DNA from: Pseudomonas khorasanensis
GTDB taxonomy: Bacteria > Pseudomonadota > Gammaproteobacteria > Pseudomonadales > Pseudomonadaceae
DNA: 64,000 nucleotides
Reading direction: 5' to 3'
Assembly (NCBI RefSeq): GCF_014268505.2
Contig: NZ_JABWQP020000012.1
Span: 88,337 to 152,336, forward strand
The first letter of the stretch is position 1. Each line of letters starts with the position of its first letter. The notes below the pieces were generated by a model, which searched no databases, was not told the origin of the DNA, and saw only the letters and a list, made by a program, of their open reading frames with translations. Made by a program: the position numbers and the translations under genes. Below are positions 32,965-41,418 of this stretch, one piece after another.

Positions 32965-34556
32965 GAGGTGGCCTCCGGCAAACCGTGATCGCGCTGCCAC
33001 AACAAACGATAGCGCTGGACTTCCTCCTGCCAACGCTCGTCGTCCCAGCCCAATCGCGGCTGACAGAGCGCGCGGATTGCTGGCAAATAATGCTCGCCAC
33101 CGCGCGGCAGCAACAGGCCCAGACGCGTTCGACGCAGCAGCAAGTCATCCAGATGCACGACCATTTCCGCCTCGCAGGCAAACGCCAATTCCGCCCACAA
33201 AGTGTCCGTGGCGCCAACCGTTTCATGACCCAGTTCAGCCAGCAATTGCGCCAGCCTGGTTAAGTCTCGACCATGCCGCCCGGCGAGCCGTCGCCATTGA
33301 CTCATGCTCAGCCCGGGAATCATCAGCGGCGGCACGGCGGCGAAGACGGGCGCGCCGTCATCGACAAAGGAATGGCCGAGCATTGCCGCGCAGGCCTTGA
33401 GCACTTCGATCGCCTGCGGGCGAAACGTGGTCAGTTTGCCGCCCGCCAGCGTCACGCAACCGGGCTCCTGCCAGAGCACATGTTCGCGGGTTTCGTTTGA
33501 CGGTTTGTTCTGATGCGCACCCGCAGCACGGCCAACCACCGGGCGCACACCGGACCAGGTCGACAGCACATCATCAACGCCCACTTCGGCACCGGGAAAT
33601 TGCTGCTGGCAAGCAGTGAGCAAATAGTCGAGTTCTGCGCTGGAAATGTGCGCGCTTTCGTCCAGATCATTGCGATGATCGAGGTCCGTGGTGCCGACAA
33701 CCGTCGCGCCTTCCCACGGAAAAACAAACACCGGGCGCCGGTCGCTCTCATGCAAAAATGTAAAGGCCTGGGCCACCGGCAGACGCCAGCCCGGCAGCAA
33801 TAAATGACTGCCGCGCAACGGTCGTAATTGCCGTGGCGCCTCAGTCGGACGCAGGCGCTCAGCCCAGGCCCCCGTGGCAACAGCGAGCACGCCAGCGTGA
33901 AGCTGCATCGTCGCGCCAGCCTCGCAATCCTCTACCTGAACCCCGCACACTCGCCCGCCTTCACGCAGCAAATGTTTGACCCGAACACCATTGAGCACCA
34001 CCGCGCCGTCGGCCCGCGCCTCGCGTAACACGCGCATCACCAGGCGAGCATCATCGGTCAGCGCATCGACAAAACAGCTGCCACCCAGCAGGCCGTTTTC
34101 CTTCACCCCCGGCGCGAGAAAACGTAGCTGCTGCGCGTCATGAAATTGATGACTGCGGCGCCCGGCCAGGGCGTCGTAGACCGACAGCAACCCACCCATC
34201 ACGCGCGGCCCGGGAAAGCCGCCGCGATAGTGCGGCATCATGAAACTCATCGGCTCGACCAGCCCCGGCGCTTCATCGAGCAAGCGCTGGCGCTCGCGCA
34301 CCGAATCGCGGGTCAGGCGCCACTGGCCCTTGGCGATGTAACGCAAACCGCCGTGGACCATTTTCGATGATCGGCTGGAGGTGCCCCAGGCAAAATCGCG
34401 CTGCTCCAGCAGCAGACAGCGCCAGCCCCGGCGCGCCGCCTCACGGACAATGCCGGCGCCGCTGATGCCGCCGCCGATCACGATCAGGTCCCAGGCTTCA
34501 TCCGCCAGCGTCGGTAGAATCTGCTCGCGCCATTGTGCGTTCCAGTCCGAGTTCAT
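32961..34556 (-). CDS. Glycerol-3-phosphate dehydrogenase/oxidase-like flavoprotein (GlpD-like)
   Basis: The 531-aa protein has an FAD-binding dinucleotide fold DLIVIGGGISGAGIVREAAR (residues 23-42) and the GlpD signature GTSSRSSKMVHGGLRYIAKG. Further on are VDALTDDARLVMRVLREARA, the C-terminal FPWEGATVVGTTDLDH and LAGGKLTTFR, all as in glycerol-3-phosphate dehydrogenases. Such enzymes oxidise sn-glycerol-3-phosphate to dihydroxyacetone phosphate and reduce quinone at the membrane. Its position between an alkyl-DHAP-synthase-like oxidase and a sugar kinase suggests a related polyol-phosphate, not housekeeping glycerol use; this is inference. Both ends overlap neighbouring genes by ATGA. Confidence 0.87.
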   Translation of the reverse strand: MNSDWNAQWREQILPTLADEAWDLIVIGGGISGAGIVREAARRGWRCLLLEQRDFAWGTSSRSSKMVHGGLRYIAKGQWRLTRDSVRERQRLLDEAPGLVEPMSFMMPHYRGGFPGPRVMGGLLSVYDALAGRRSHQFHDAQQLRFLAPGVKENGLLGGSCFVDALTDDARLVMRVLREARADGAVVLNGVRVKHLLREGGRVCGVQVEDCEAGATMQLHAGVLAVATGAWAERLRPTEAPRQLRPLRGSHLLLPGWRLPVAQAFTFLHESDRRPVFVFPWEGATVVGTTDLDHRNDLDESAHISSAELDYLLTACQQQFPGAEVGVDDVLSTWSGVRPVVGRAAGAHQNKPSNETREHVLWQEPGCVTLAGGKLTTFRPQAIEVLKACAAMLGHSFVDDGAPVFAAVPPLMIPGLSMSQWRRLAGRHGRDLTRLAQLLAELGHETVGATDTLWAELAFACEAEMVVHLDDLLLRRTRLGLLLPRGGEHYLPAIRALCQPRLGWDDERWQEEVQRYRLLWQRDHGLPEATS

Positions 34557-36157
34557 GGCTTTGACTCTGGCAATAACGTACCGGGGTTAAGGCGCCCGGC
34601 CGGATCGAAATGTTGGCTCAGCGCCTGCAATGTCTGCATCGCCAGCGGACCTTTTTCGCGCAGCAGATACGGCGCGTGATCCTTGCCGACGCCGTGCTGA
34701 TGACTGATGGTGCCGTGGTTGTCGACGATGGTCTGGCTGGCGGCGTGCTTGAGCGCCTGCCAGCGCGCCAGCGTCGCGGGATAATCCGCTGCCGGGCGAA
34801 ACACGTAGGTGGTGTAAATGCTCGAACCTTCGCCGTACACGTGGGACAAATGAGTGAACACATGCACGCGTTCGCCCTCGGCAGCCAGGGCCTCGCGCAG
34901 GCTGTTTTCGATGAGTGTGAGCAAGTGGTCGACGTTGCTCCAGTCGGTGGCCGTTTCGAGGGTGTCGACCACGTAACCGGCGTTCCACAGGTTTTCGCGC
35001 AGATAGGGAAAACGGAAACGGTTCTGCGCCCACTTTTTGCCGAGCAGAGTACCGGTGAAGACGCCGCCGAATTTTTTCAGATGCTGGCGCGCCTGTTTCA
35101 GCGACAGCGCATTTTGCTGGCGATTGCCGGTCACGCCGAAGGTCAGCAGGCATTTGCCGTCGCCGGCGCCACGCAGCCTGAGGTACTTTTCCAGCCAGGC
35201 GATCTGTTGCGGATGACCGGCCAGCGCCAGTTGCGTTTCGGTTTCCACCGCGTTCGACAGACGCAGCATCGACAGCGGCACGCGCGCCTGCGCCAGTTGC
35301 CGGATCGCTTGCAGCGCCTGCGGCCAGTCGGGCAGGAACACACCGTAGAAACGTTCGTCCGTCGGCAACGCGCTGACCCGCACTTTTACTTCGGAAATGA
35401 TCCCGAAACGGCCTTCGCAACCCAGCACCACTTCACGCAGATCAGGGCCGGCCGCCGACGCCGGAAAGGTCGGAATCTGCAGCGGCCCGGCAAATGTTTC
35501 CAGAGTGCCGCCGGCGAACAACTGCTCGATTCGCCCGTAGCGCAACGATTGCTGACCACTGGAACGACTCGCCACCCAACCGCCCAGCGTCGACAGCTCC
35601 CAGGATTGCGGAAAATGCCCCAGCGTGTAACCGCGCGCCCGCAGCTGACTTTCCACTTGCGGCCCGGTCGCACCGGGGCCGAACGTCGCCAGTAGGCTAT
35701 GCTCGTCGAGGTCGCTCAGGCGACTCATTCGCGCCAGGGAAATCGTCAGCACCGGCCGCGCAGAACTCGGCGGATTGATATGCCCGGCCACCGACGTGCC
35801 GCCGCCGTAAGGGATCAGGCAAAGATCCTGGTCATGGGCGAGCGCCAGCAATTGGCGGATCTGCCCGGCGGTTTCGGGAAACGCCACCGCATCCGGATAC
35901 GTGCCCAACGCACCTTCGCGCAACGCCAGCCAGTCCGGCAAACTCTGGCCACGGGCGTGCAGCAAGCGATCATGAGCATCGACGCTGTACAAGCGGTGCG
36001 GCGCAAGGCGCGAGGCCGGCACTTGCGCCAACGCAGCGTCCAGCGTGGCATCAGGCAGTACCCGGCCAGCGCCCAACCGCTCATGGAGAAATGTCGTGCC
36101 CTGGGCCGGCAGTTCGACCACAGTGGTTGCCTCGCCCCAGCCGTTCCAGCGTCGCAT
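34553..36157 (-). CDS. FAD-binding oxidase resembling alkyldihydroxyacetonephosphate synthase
   Basis: The 534-aa protein starts at ATG 36157 behind AAGGA. It has a PCMH-type FAD domain with the pyrophosphate-binding segment IPYGGGTSVAGH (near residue 120) and then HFPQSWELSTLGGWVASRSS, which matches the AGPS active region (S-x-E-F-STLGGW). The motif HQHGVGKDHAPYL near residue 500 corresponds to the catalytic HHHGVGK of AGPS. AGPS exchanges the acyl group of acyl-DHAP for a fatty alcohol to make ether lipids; the bacterial homologue might act on ether-linked or other DHAP derivatives. It is the first gene of the operon, divergent from an AraC regulator 190 bases away. From memory P. aeruginosa PA3024-PA3027 has the same gene set. 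Confidence 0.83.
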   Translation of the reverse strand: MRRWNGWGEATTVVELPAQGTTFLHERLGAGRVLPDATLDAALAQVPASRLAPHRLYSVDAHDRLLHARGQSLPDWLALREGALGTYPDAVAFPETAGQIRQLLALAHDQDLCLIPYGGGTSVAGHINPPSSARPVLTISLARMSRLSDLDEHSLLATFGPGATGPQVESQLRARGYTLGHFPQSWELSTLGGWVASRSSGQQSLRYGRIEQLFAGGTLETFAGPLQIPTFPASAAGPDLREVVLGCEGRFGIISEVKVRVSALPTDERFYGVFLPDWPQALQAIRQLAQARVPLSMLRLSNAVETETQLALAGHPQQIAWLEKYLRLRGAGDGKCLLTFGVTGNRQQNALSLKQARQHLKKFGGVFTGTLLGKKWAQNRFRFPYLRENLWNAGYVVDTLETATDWSNVDHLLTLIENSLREALAAEGERVHVFTHLSHVYGEGSSIYTTYVFRPAADYPATLARWQALKHAASQTIVDNHGTISHQHGVGKDHAPYLLREKGPLAMQTLQALSQHFDPAGRLNPGTLLPESKP

Positions 36158-36347
36158 GCGTGTGTCCTTTTTTGTGGCGTCGGATCAAGCTTGCATACTA
36201 GTCAGCGCTGGGAAACTGTCACGGTCGCATCCGGCCACTTGCTGTAGCCAATGGCGCCAAACGTCAGGGCATTTACTTTCGCCGTGCAATCCACTTAGCT
36301 TGCGAGCACTCACTCGCCCACGCGCCGTCGATCAAAGGACCGCGAAC

Positions 36348-37364
36348 ATGCCATCGCTCGGCTTCACCTCCGTTCCGCCGCTGCTCAAATACCTGCGTCA
36401 CGCCGAGCAGTTGGGCATGGCCATCGAGCCTGCGTTGGCGGCGGCGGGCTTGCAGGCGCAGCAGTTGAACGACAACACCTTGCGTCTGCCCGGTGAGGCT
36501 CACGAGCGCTTGCTGGATTATTTTTGCGAGCACTCGGGCGATCCGTTATTCGGGCTCAATGCGGCGAATTTTGTCCTGCCCAATTCCTGGAGTGTGCTCG
36601 GTTACATCACCATGAATTGCGCAACGCTGGGCGATGCGATGAGCCGGATCATGCCGTTCGAAAAACTGGTCGGCGACATGGGCGTCAGCCGCGCCGAAGT
36701 GCAGGATGATCACGTTCATCTGATCTGGAATTGTCGCTACGAGCGGCCACGGATTCGCCGGCACCTGGTGGAAAACGTGCTGGGTTCGTGGCTGCATTAC
36801 GCGCGCTGGATCGCCGACACGCAGCTGTCGCCGGCGTGCGTGTGGCTGGAGCATGCGCGGCCGGGTGAGGTGATGCTCGCGCAGTACGAGGCGTTTTTCG
36901 GTTGCCCGGTGGTGTTCGATCAAGCGTATTCGGCGCTGGTTGTGCCGATGGCGTATTTGCAGCTGCCGCTACGCCAGGCCGATGCGCAATTGCTGCGCAC
37001 GCTGGAAGAGCATGCGATGGGTTTGCTGGCAACGCTTGAGGATGCGTCGCTGGGGCAACAGGTGAAAAGCATTCTGCGCGGATTGCTCAAGGAGGGGCTG
37101 CCGCGCAAGGAGCAAGTGGCCGCACAGCTCAACCTGTCCGTGCGCACGTTACAGCGGCAATTGCAGCAGGCCGGGACGTCGTATCAGCAGATTCTCGATG
37201 ACTTGCGCCAGGAGCTGGCGGAGCACTATTTGCTCAACAGCACGTTGCCGATTCAGGACATTGCGCAGTATCTGGGCTTCACCGAACCGCGCTCGTTTCA
37301 TCGCACGTTCAAGAGCTGGCGCGGGATGCCGCCGGGGGAGTTTCGGCAGCGGCATCGGCGGTGA
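36348..37364 (+). CDS. AraC-family transcriptional regulator (OruR/ArgR-like sensor domain)
   Basis: ATG 36348 follows AAAGGA with good spacing and gives 338 residues; frames extending further upstream lack a signal. The N-terminal 220 residues are the Arabinose_bd-type sensor domain (PPLLKYLRHAEQLG, LPGEAHERLLDYFCEHSGDP, FGLNAANFVLPNSW). The C-terminus holds two HTH units: the first in RKEQVAAQLNLSVRTLQRQL, the second in IQDIAQYLGFTEPRSFHRTF and WRGMPPGEFRQRHR. It is divergent from the AGPS/GlpD/kinase operon, so it very likely controls that operon in response to its substrate. The shared 190-base gap (36158-36347) must contain both promoters; I see no single clear operator there. Confidence 0.88.
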   Translation: MPSLGFTSVPPLLKYLRHAEQLGMAIEPALAAAGLQAQQLNDNTLRLPGEAHERLLDYFCEHSGDPLFGLNAANFVLPNSWSVLGYITMNCATLGDAMSRIMPFEKLVGDMGVSRAEVQDDHVHLIWNCRYERPRIRRHLVENVLGSWLHYARWIADTQLSPACVWLEHARPGEVMLAQYEAFFGCPVVFDQAYSALVVPMAYLQLPLRQADAQLLRTLEEHAMGLLATLEDASLGQQVKSILRGLLKEGLPRKEQVAAQLNLSVRTLQRQLQQAGTSYQQILDDLRQELAEHYLLNSTLPIQDIAQYLGFTEPRSFHRTFKSWRGMPPGEFRQRHRR

Positions 37365-37378
37365 TGGTTATGGCCTCA

Positions 37379-37469
37379 TCGCGAGCAGGCTCGCTCCCAC
37401 AGTAGTTCTCGGTTGCCTGCATTCTCAAGTTCACCACAGCCCCCCCTGTGGGAGCGAGCCTGCTCGCGA
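37379..37469. repeat. Inverted REP pair (BIME)
   Basis: tcgcgagcaggctcgctccc... at 37379-37402 is repeated in inverted orientation at 37446-37469 (ctgtgggagcgagcctgctc...). Each copy also has an internal dyad (gagcgagCCTGCTCGC). This is the commonest P. fluorescens REP family. Confidence 0.9.
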
Positions 37470-37647
37470 AAGCGTCATTCGCCGCACAGATTAAACAAGC
37501 TTTGCCGCAGCTGTTTAAATCTAACCGGCATTCCGCGAAACCACCCACAAATCCTTGCGCCGCTGCCTACGCCTACGCCAGAATCCGCCGGCTTGTGCGC
37601 CCCAAACCTCAGCGCTACTGTGATTGCGTCACTGCCCATCAGTGATC

Positions 37648-37833
37648 GGGTTTAGTAGCCCGGAGTATTTGGGGTGTACAGCTCATCAGAGAGTCAGGTC
37701 TTGCCTGAACTTCATGGTGGCTGTGCGCAGGGCGCCCTCGGGCGCGCCGGTTTCCCAGATCCCCGGTCTACTAACCTGCGCACAGCTGCCTCCACTTCCT
37801 TTAGTAGGGAAGCGATGGCTAGCTACATTGAGG
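37648..37833 (+). promoter_or_regulatory. Structured 5' leader RNA with alternative pairings upstream of the DUF6124 gene
   Basis: A perfect 12-bp stem pairs 37720-37731 (gctgtgcgcagg) with 37775-37786 (cctgcgcacagc). Its loop holds a nested GC-rich hairpin (37731-37748) and, just before the 3' strand, CTACTAA (37768-37774). CTACTAA is complementary to TTAGTAG both upstream (37652-37658, inside GGGTTTAGTAGCCC) and downstream (37801-37807). The loop could therefore form either of two mutually exclusive pseudoknots. The downstream partner lies 23 bases before the probable Shine-Dalgarno (37830-37833). A small hairpin tcagg/cctga lies at 37694-37708. This suggests a cis-regulatory RNA; it is read by eye, with no covariation data. 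Confidence 0.45.
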
Positions 37834-37841
37834 ATCTGGTT

Positions 37842-38207
37842 ATGTTCAAAGTTACGCCAAACCCGCCGACAACCGACCCGGCATCCCCTTACGAATCCCC
37901 CGAATCAAAGAAATTCCACGAAGCCGCCGACCGCGCCCTCGACCATTACCTCGGCCCGCCGGCCGCTGAATTCATGGCCCCGCCCTACACTCCCAACACG
38001 CTGTACATGGCCAACCCTAATGCCGACAACGAGTCGCTGCTGGCCGATGCCTGCGAAACGCTGGGGTCGGCGACGGTGATGCTCAACGATCAGGCCGGGT
38101 TGGTGAACGGCTCGCAGCGCAAGACCTTGCAGGGCATCGCGCAGATTGTGATGGTGGCGGAGATGGCGGTGAATCGGGTGCTGGACCGGTTGGTGCCGAC
38201 TGATTGA
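37842..38207 (+). CDS. DUF6124-family small protein of unknown function
   Basis: ATG 37842 has GAGG eight bases upstream and gives the family-typical start MFKVTPNPPTTDP; the in-frame ATG at 37815 lies inside the structured leader. The 121-aa protein has the conserved SPYESPESKKFHEAADRALD segment, a variable middle (PPYTPNTLYMANPNAD), and the helical LLADACETLGSATVM and MAVNRVLDRLVP. No signal peptide or membrane segment is visible. The family appears confined to Pseudomonas and its function is unknown. The family name is from memory. It is a single gene between a REP pair and another repeat cluster. Confidence 0.75.
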   Translation: MFKVTPNPPTTDPASPYESPESKKFHEAADRALDHYLGPPAAEFMAPPYTPNTLYMANPNADNESLLADACETLGSATVMLNDQAGLVNGSQRKTLQGIAQIVMVAEMAVNRVLDRLVPTD

Positions 38208-38259
38208 GGATTTGTGGGGGATTTGTGGTGGGCTGGTTTTTGTGGGGTGTCAGGGTTTG

Positions 38260-38494
38260 CCCTCACCCCAGCCCTCTCCCAGAGGGAGAGGGCGCCGACC
38301 GGGTTGTCTTGCGCAGTCCGTCAACCTGAAAGACCGAGTCGATTATGGATCCGGTAAAAAAGGTTCAGATCGACCGAGGGCTCAAATGCGTCCAGCCCGA
38401 TTATGGATTCAGCGAAACGAGTTCAGGTCGGCGCAACTCCCGAGCATCCCCCAATCGGTCCCCTCTCCCTCCGGGAGAGGGCTAGGGTGAGGGG
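38260..38494. repeat. Composite repeat: inverted 'ccctcacccNagccctctccc' arms around two direct repeats
   Basis: The left arm is ccctcaccccagccctctcc (38260 on) with its own dyad (ccctctccc/gggagaggg). The right arm at about 38459-38494 is the inverse complement (ccctctccctccgggagagg, then gctagggtgaggg). Between them, gattatggatccggtaaaaa (from 38341) and gattatggattcagcgaaac (from 38399) are the start of an imperfect direct repeat of about 34 bases. This fills the 300-base gap between the DUF6124 and VOC genes; no gene is present. Confidence 0.75.
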
Positions 38495-38516
38495 CTTTTG
38501 ATCTCAGGCATCCAGA

Positions 38517-38885
38517 TCAAAGGCTGATCGCATTGGTAAACACCAACCGATTTCCAAACGGATCAGCAATCGTCATGTCCTGGCTGCCCCACGGCATCGC
38601 CTGAATCTGCGGGTGCGAAAACGTGTAGTTCTTGGCGATCAACTGCTGCTGAAACACTTCCAGCTCATCGGTTTCGATGCGCAACGCCGAGCCCGGGCAT
38701 GCATCGCCGTGATGCTCGGACAGATGCAACACGCATTCGCCACGCGACACCTGCAGATACAACGGAAAATTCGCCTCGAAGCGATGCTGCCAGTCGATCT
38801 TGAAACCCAGGAAGTCGACGTAAAACTCGACAGCCTTGGCCTCATCGAAGATCCGCAGGATCGGGGTGGTCTTGCCGAAGCTCAT
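38517..38885 (-). CDS. VOC-superfamily (glyoxalase/bleomycin-resistance-like) protein
   Basis: The 122-aa protein has the paired beta-alpha-beta-beta-beta units of VOC proteins: TPILRIFDEAKAVEFYVDFLGFKIDW at the start, CVLHLSEHHGDACPG in the middle and the terminal MTIADPFGNRLVFTN. The spacing is that of bleomycin-resistance/glyoxalase-like proteins that bind small molecules or metal (candidate ligands His54, His58-59, and an acidic residue in the IADPFGN segment). Substrate unknown; bleomycin-type binding or a lyase is possible. It is a single gene with repeats on both sides. The ATG at 38885 is the only plausible start. Confidence 0.82.
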   Translation of the reverse strand: MSFGKTTPILRIFDEAKAVEFYVDFLGFKIDWQHRFEANFPLYLQVSRGECVLHLSEHHGDACPGSALRIETDELEVFQQQLIAKNYTFSHPQIQAMPWGSQDMTIADPFGNRLVFTNAISL

Positions 38886-38993
38886 GGGGTGCTCCCTGAC
38901 TGATTTACCCCAAGTGTAGACGGGGAGGATGTCAGCAAATCGGCTTGTGGATGGCTTTCTTTAATTGCACAGTGCCACTATGAGACATCGATC

Positions 38994-39069
38994 AAAAGAT
39001 CGCAGCCCTCGGCAGCTCCTGCATTGGAATGCGGTCTCCTGTAGAAGCTGCCGCAGGCTGCGATCTTTT
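38994..39069. repeat. Long inverted repeat (aaaagatcgcagcc ... ggctgcgatctttt)
   Basis: Outer arms aaaagatcgcagcc (38994-39007) and ggctgcgatctttt pair perfectly; inner arms ggcagct(cct) and agctgcc continue the dyad. This is another repetitive element common in P. fluorescens-type genomes, and it may also terminate the converging D-aminoacylase transcript. Confidence 0.7.
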
Positions 39070-39082
39070 CGCGCCATCACCG

Positions 39083-40540
39083 TCAATGAAATCCTTCGCG
39101 CAAATCACCTTCGCGCGCAAGAAACCGCCCAGCCCTGCGCCCATTCGCCTGCCCAGTGCGATAACTCAGCACGCCGTTGACCCAGACCCCATCAATCCCC
39201 TGCGCGGCCCGTTGCGGATCATTGAAATCGGCCACATCACGCACGGTTTCGGGATCGAACAACACCAGATCCGCCCAATACCCTTCTTGAATCTCGCCCC
39301 TTTCCTTCAAGCCAAAACGCGCCGCCGACAAACCGGTCATCTTGTGCACGGCGGTGTGCAGCGGAAACAGCCCGACGTCGCGACTGAAATGGCCGAGCAC
39401 CCGTGGGAAAGCGCCCCACAGGCGCGGATGCGGGAACGGGTCTTCCGGCAGTCCGTCAGAGCCAACCATCGACAACGGATGGGCGAGGATTCTTCTGACA
39501 TCGGCCTCGTCCATGCCGTAATACACCGCGCCCGCCGGTTGCAGACGTTTCGCCGCGTCCTCCAGCGAGAGTTTCCATTCGCCCGCGATGTCGATCAGGT
39601 CGCGGCCGCTGACTTCCGGATGGGGCGTCGACCAGGTGATGGTGATGCGATGGGCATTGGTGACTTGCTTCAAGTCCAGCGTCGAAGAACTCGCCGCGTA
39701 GGGATAGCAATCGCAGCCGACCGGGTGGGTTTTCGCCGCCTCTTCCAACGCGGACAGCAACTGCGGACTGCGCCCCCAATTGCCGACGCCGGCACATTTG
39801 AGGTGCGAGATGATCACGGGCGCTTGCGCGTGTCTGCCGATCTGAAACGCTTCATCCATCGCCTCCAGCACCGGGGCGAATTCGCTGCGCAGGTGAGTGG
39901 TGTACACCGCGCCGAACGCCGTCAGTTCTTCGGTCAGTTGCATGACCTCATCGGTGGACGCATTCAACGCGCTGGCGTAGGCCAGGCCTGTGGATAAACC
40001 CAACGCGCCGACCTTGAGGCTGTCGCGCAACTGCTCGCGCATGGCGGCGATTTCATCGGGCGTCGCGGTGCGGAACAAGTCGTCCAGATGGTTGCTGCGC
40101 AGCGCCGTATGACCGACCAGCGCGGCAACGTTCAACGCGGTACTGGCCGCTTCGACGGCTGCGCGGTAGTCGCTGAAACGCGGATAAACGAACGCCGCTG
40201 CGGTGCCGAGCAGGTTCATCGGATCCGGTGGGTTGCCTTTCAGGCTGACCGGCGAAGCGCTGATGCCGCAGTTGCCGACAATCACCGTGGTCACGCCCTG
40301 GCTGAGCTTGGGCAGCATGTCGGGCTGGCGGATCACCACGGTGTCGTCGTGGGTGTGCACGTCGATGAAACCCGGCGCCAGCACACGGCCGGCGGCGTCG
40401 ATTTCTTCGGTGGCGCCGGCGTCCGGCAGGTCGCCGATGCGCTCGATGCGCCCGTTGCGAATGGCTACGTCGGCGCGGTAGCCCGGCGTGTTGCTGCCGT
40501 CGATGATCACGGCGTTGCGAATCAGGGTGTCGTACTGCAT
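39083..40540 (-). CDS. N-acyl-D-amino-acid deacylase (D-aminoacylase), amidohydrolase family
   Basis: ATG 40540 has GGGAG at normal spacing; a longer open frame to 40747 lies over the regulator gene and is rejected. The 485-aa protein has the amidohydrolase metal motif PGFIDVHTHDDTVV (near residue 60), the family-specific TVIVGNCGISASPVSLKG, a probable metal ligand region ISHLKCAGVGNWG, and the late Asp region LSMVGSDGLPEDPFPHPRLWG. These fit D-aminoacylases, which hydrolyse N-acyl-D-amino acids to free D-amino acids. It is the last gene of an operon with a GntP-type permease and an RpiR-type regulator, which suggests uptake and hydrolysis of an N-acylated compound. Dipeptidase or dihydroorotase-like activity is less likely. 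Confidence 0.87.
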   Translation of the reverse strand: MQYDTLIRNAVIIDGSNTPGYRADVAIRNGRIERIGDLPDAGATEEIDAAGRVLAPGFIDVHTHDDTVVIRQPDMLPKLSQGVTTVIVGNCGISASPVSLKGNPPDPMNLLGTAAAFVYPRFSDYRAAVEAASTALNVAALVGHTALRSNHLDDLFRTATPDEIAAMREQLRDSLKVGALGLSTGLAYASALNASTDEVMQLTEELTAFGAVYTTHLRSEFAPVLEAMDEAFQIGRHAQAPVIISHLKCAGVGNWGRSPQLLSALEEAAKTHPVGCDCYPYAASSSTLDLKQVTNAHRITITWSTPHPEVSGRDLIDIAGEWKLSLEDAAKRLQPAGAVYYGMDEADVRRILAHPLSMVGSDGLPEDPFPHPRLWGAFPRVLGHFSRDVGLFPLHTAVHKMTGLSAARFGLKERGEIQEGYWADLVLFDPETVRDVADFNDPQRAAQGIDGVWVNGVLSYRTGQANGRRAGRFLAREGDLREGFH

Positions 40541-40541
40541 G

Positions 40542-41402
40542 TCAGTCTCCCAGCGGCAGGTGATCGTCGCCGCCGCGGTATTCGTCGAGGGCGAGTTTGA
40601 TCCGCCGCAGACGTTCTTGATTGTCTTCGGGGCTGGCCAGCGCCAGCTCGGTGGCGAGCACATCGATGGCCAGCAGCATGCCGTAGCGCGCCGCCGTCGG
40701 TTTGTAGATAAACGAGGTTTCCGCGCCCTGCAGCGGCAGGACGACATCGGCCAGTTCCGCCAGCGGTGAATCGCCGCGAGTGATGGCCAGAATGCGCGCG
40801 CCGTAGTTGCGCGCCAGCTCTACCGTTTCCAGCAGCTCCGGCGTAATGCCGGTCAGCGAGCAGACGATGAGCACGTGTTCGGCGTTCAGGCTGGCGGCGG
40901 TGACGCGCATCATCACCGCGTCGTGACACACCGCAATCGGATAGCCGAGGCGCACCAGGCGCACCTGTAATTCATCGCTGCACAAGGTCGAGCAACCGCC
41001 CATGCCGAAGGCGTGAACCATCCGCGCCTGACCGAGCAGTTTCACCGCATCGGCGAAACGCGACTCGTCGAATCCGGCCAGATGCTGGCGCAACGTGGTT
41101 TCGATGTCGCCAACGATTTGCCCATAAAACGCGGACTGTTCAGGCGTGCCCGCCGGGTCGAGAAAACGGCTGCCGACACCGCTGGCCTGGGCCAGTTGCA
41201 GGCGCAGATCGCGCAGGTCACGGCAACCGACCGTGCGGGCAAACCGCGACAACGTGGCGGTGCTGACCTCGGCCCGTTGCGCCAGGTCTTCGAGGCTGGC
41301 GCTCGCGGCAAACCCGACATCGTCGAGCATCAGCCGGGCGATGCGGCCCTCGCCGGCGCTGAACGAATCCTGGCGGGCGCGGATCTGGTAGAGGATGTCC
41401 AT
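40542..41402 (-). CDS. RpiR/MurR-family transcriptional regulator (HTH plus SIS domain)
   Basis: The 286-aa protein has an N-terminal HTH (ASLEDLAQRAEVSTATLSRF, around residues 35-54) and then a SIS sugar-phosphate-binding domain (VHAFGMGGCSTLCSDELQVRLVRLG, LIVCSLTGITPELLETVELARN). RpiR proteins sense phosphosugars or related ligands and usually control the genes beside them. It lies one base before the D-aminoacylase start and 16 bases after the permease stop, so all three are cotranscribed and it probably regulates its own operon. The ligand might be an amino-sugar or a D-amino-acid derivative; this is inference. Confidence 0.88.
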   Translation of the reverse strand: MDILYQIRARQDSFSAGEGRIARLMLDDVGFAASASLEDLAQRAEVSTATLSRFARTVGCRDLRDLRLQLAQASGVGSRFLDPAGTPEQSAFYGQIVGDIETTLRQHLAGFDESRFADAVKLLGQARMVHAFGMGGCSTLCSDELQVRLVRLGYPIAVCHDAVMMRVTAASLNAEHVLIVCSLTGITPELLETVELARNYGARILAITRGDSPLAELADVVLPLQGAETSFIYKPTAARYGMLLAIDVLATELALASPEDNQERLRRIKLALDEYRGGDDHLPLGD

Positions 41403-41418
41403 GGGCGGCGGGCTCCGG

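Noticed and set aside
37720..37786. Long stem as a terminator
   Set aside because: No T run follows the 3' strand and the coding region of DUF6124 starts soon after.
37815..37817. ATG as start of the DUF6124 gene
   Set aside because: It lies within the structured leader and has no proper Shine-Dalgarno; ATG 37842 has GAGG at 8 bases and matches the family start.
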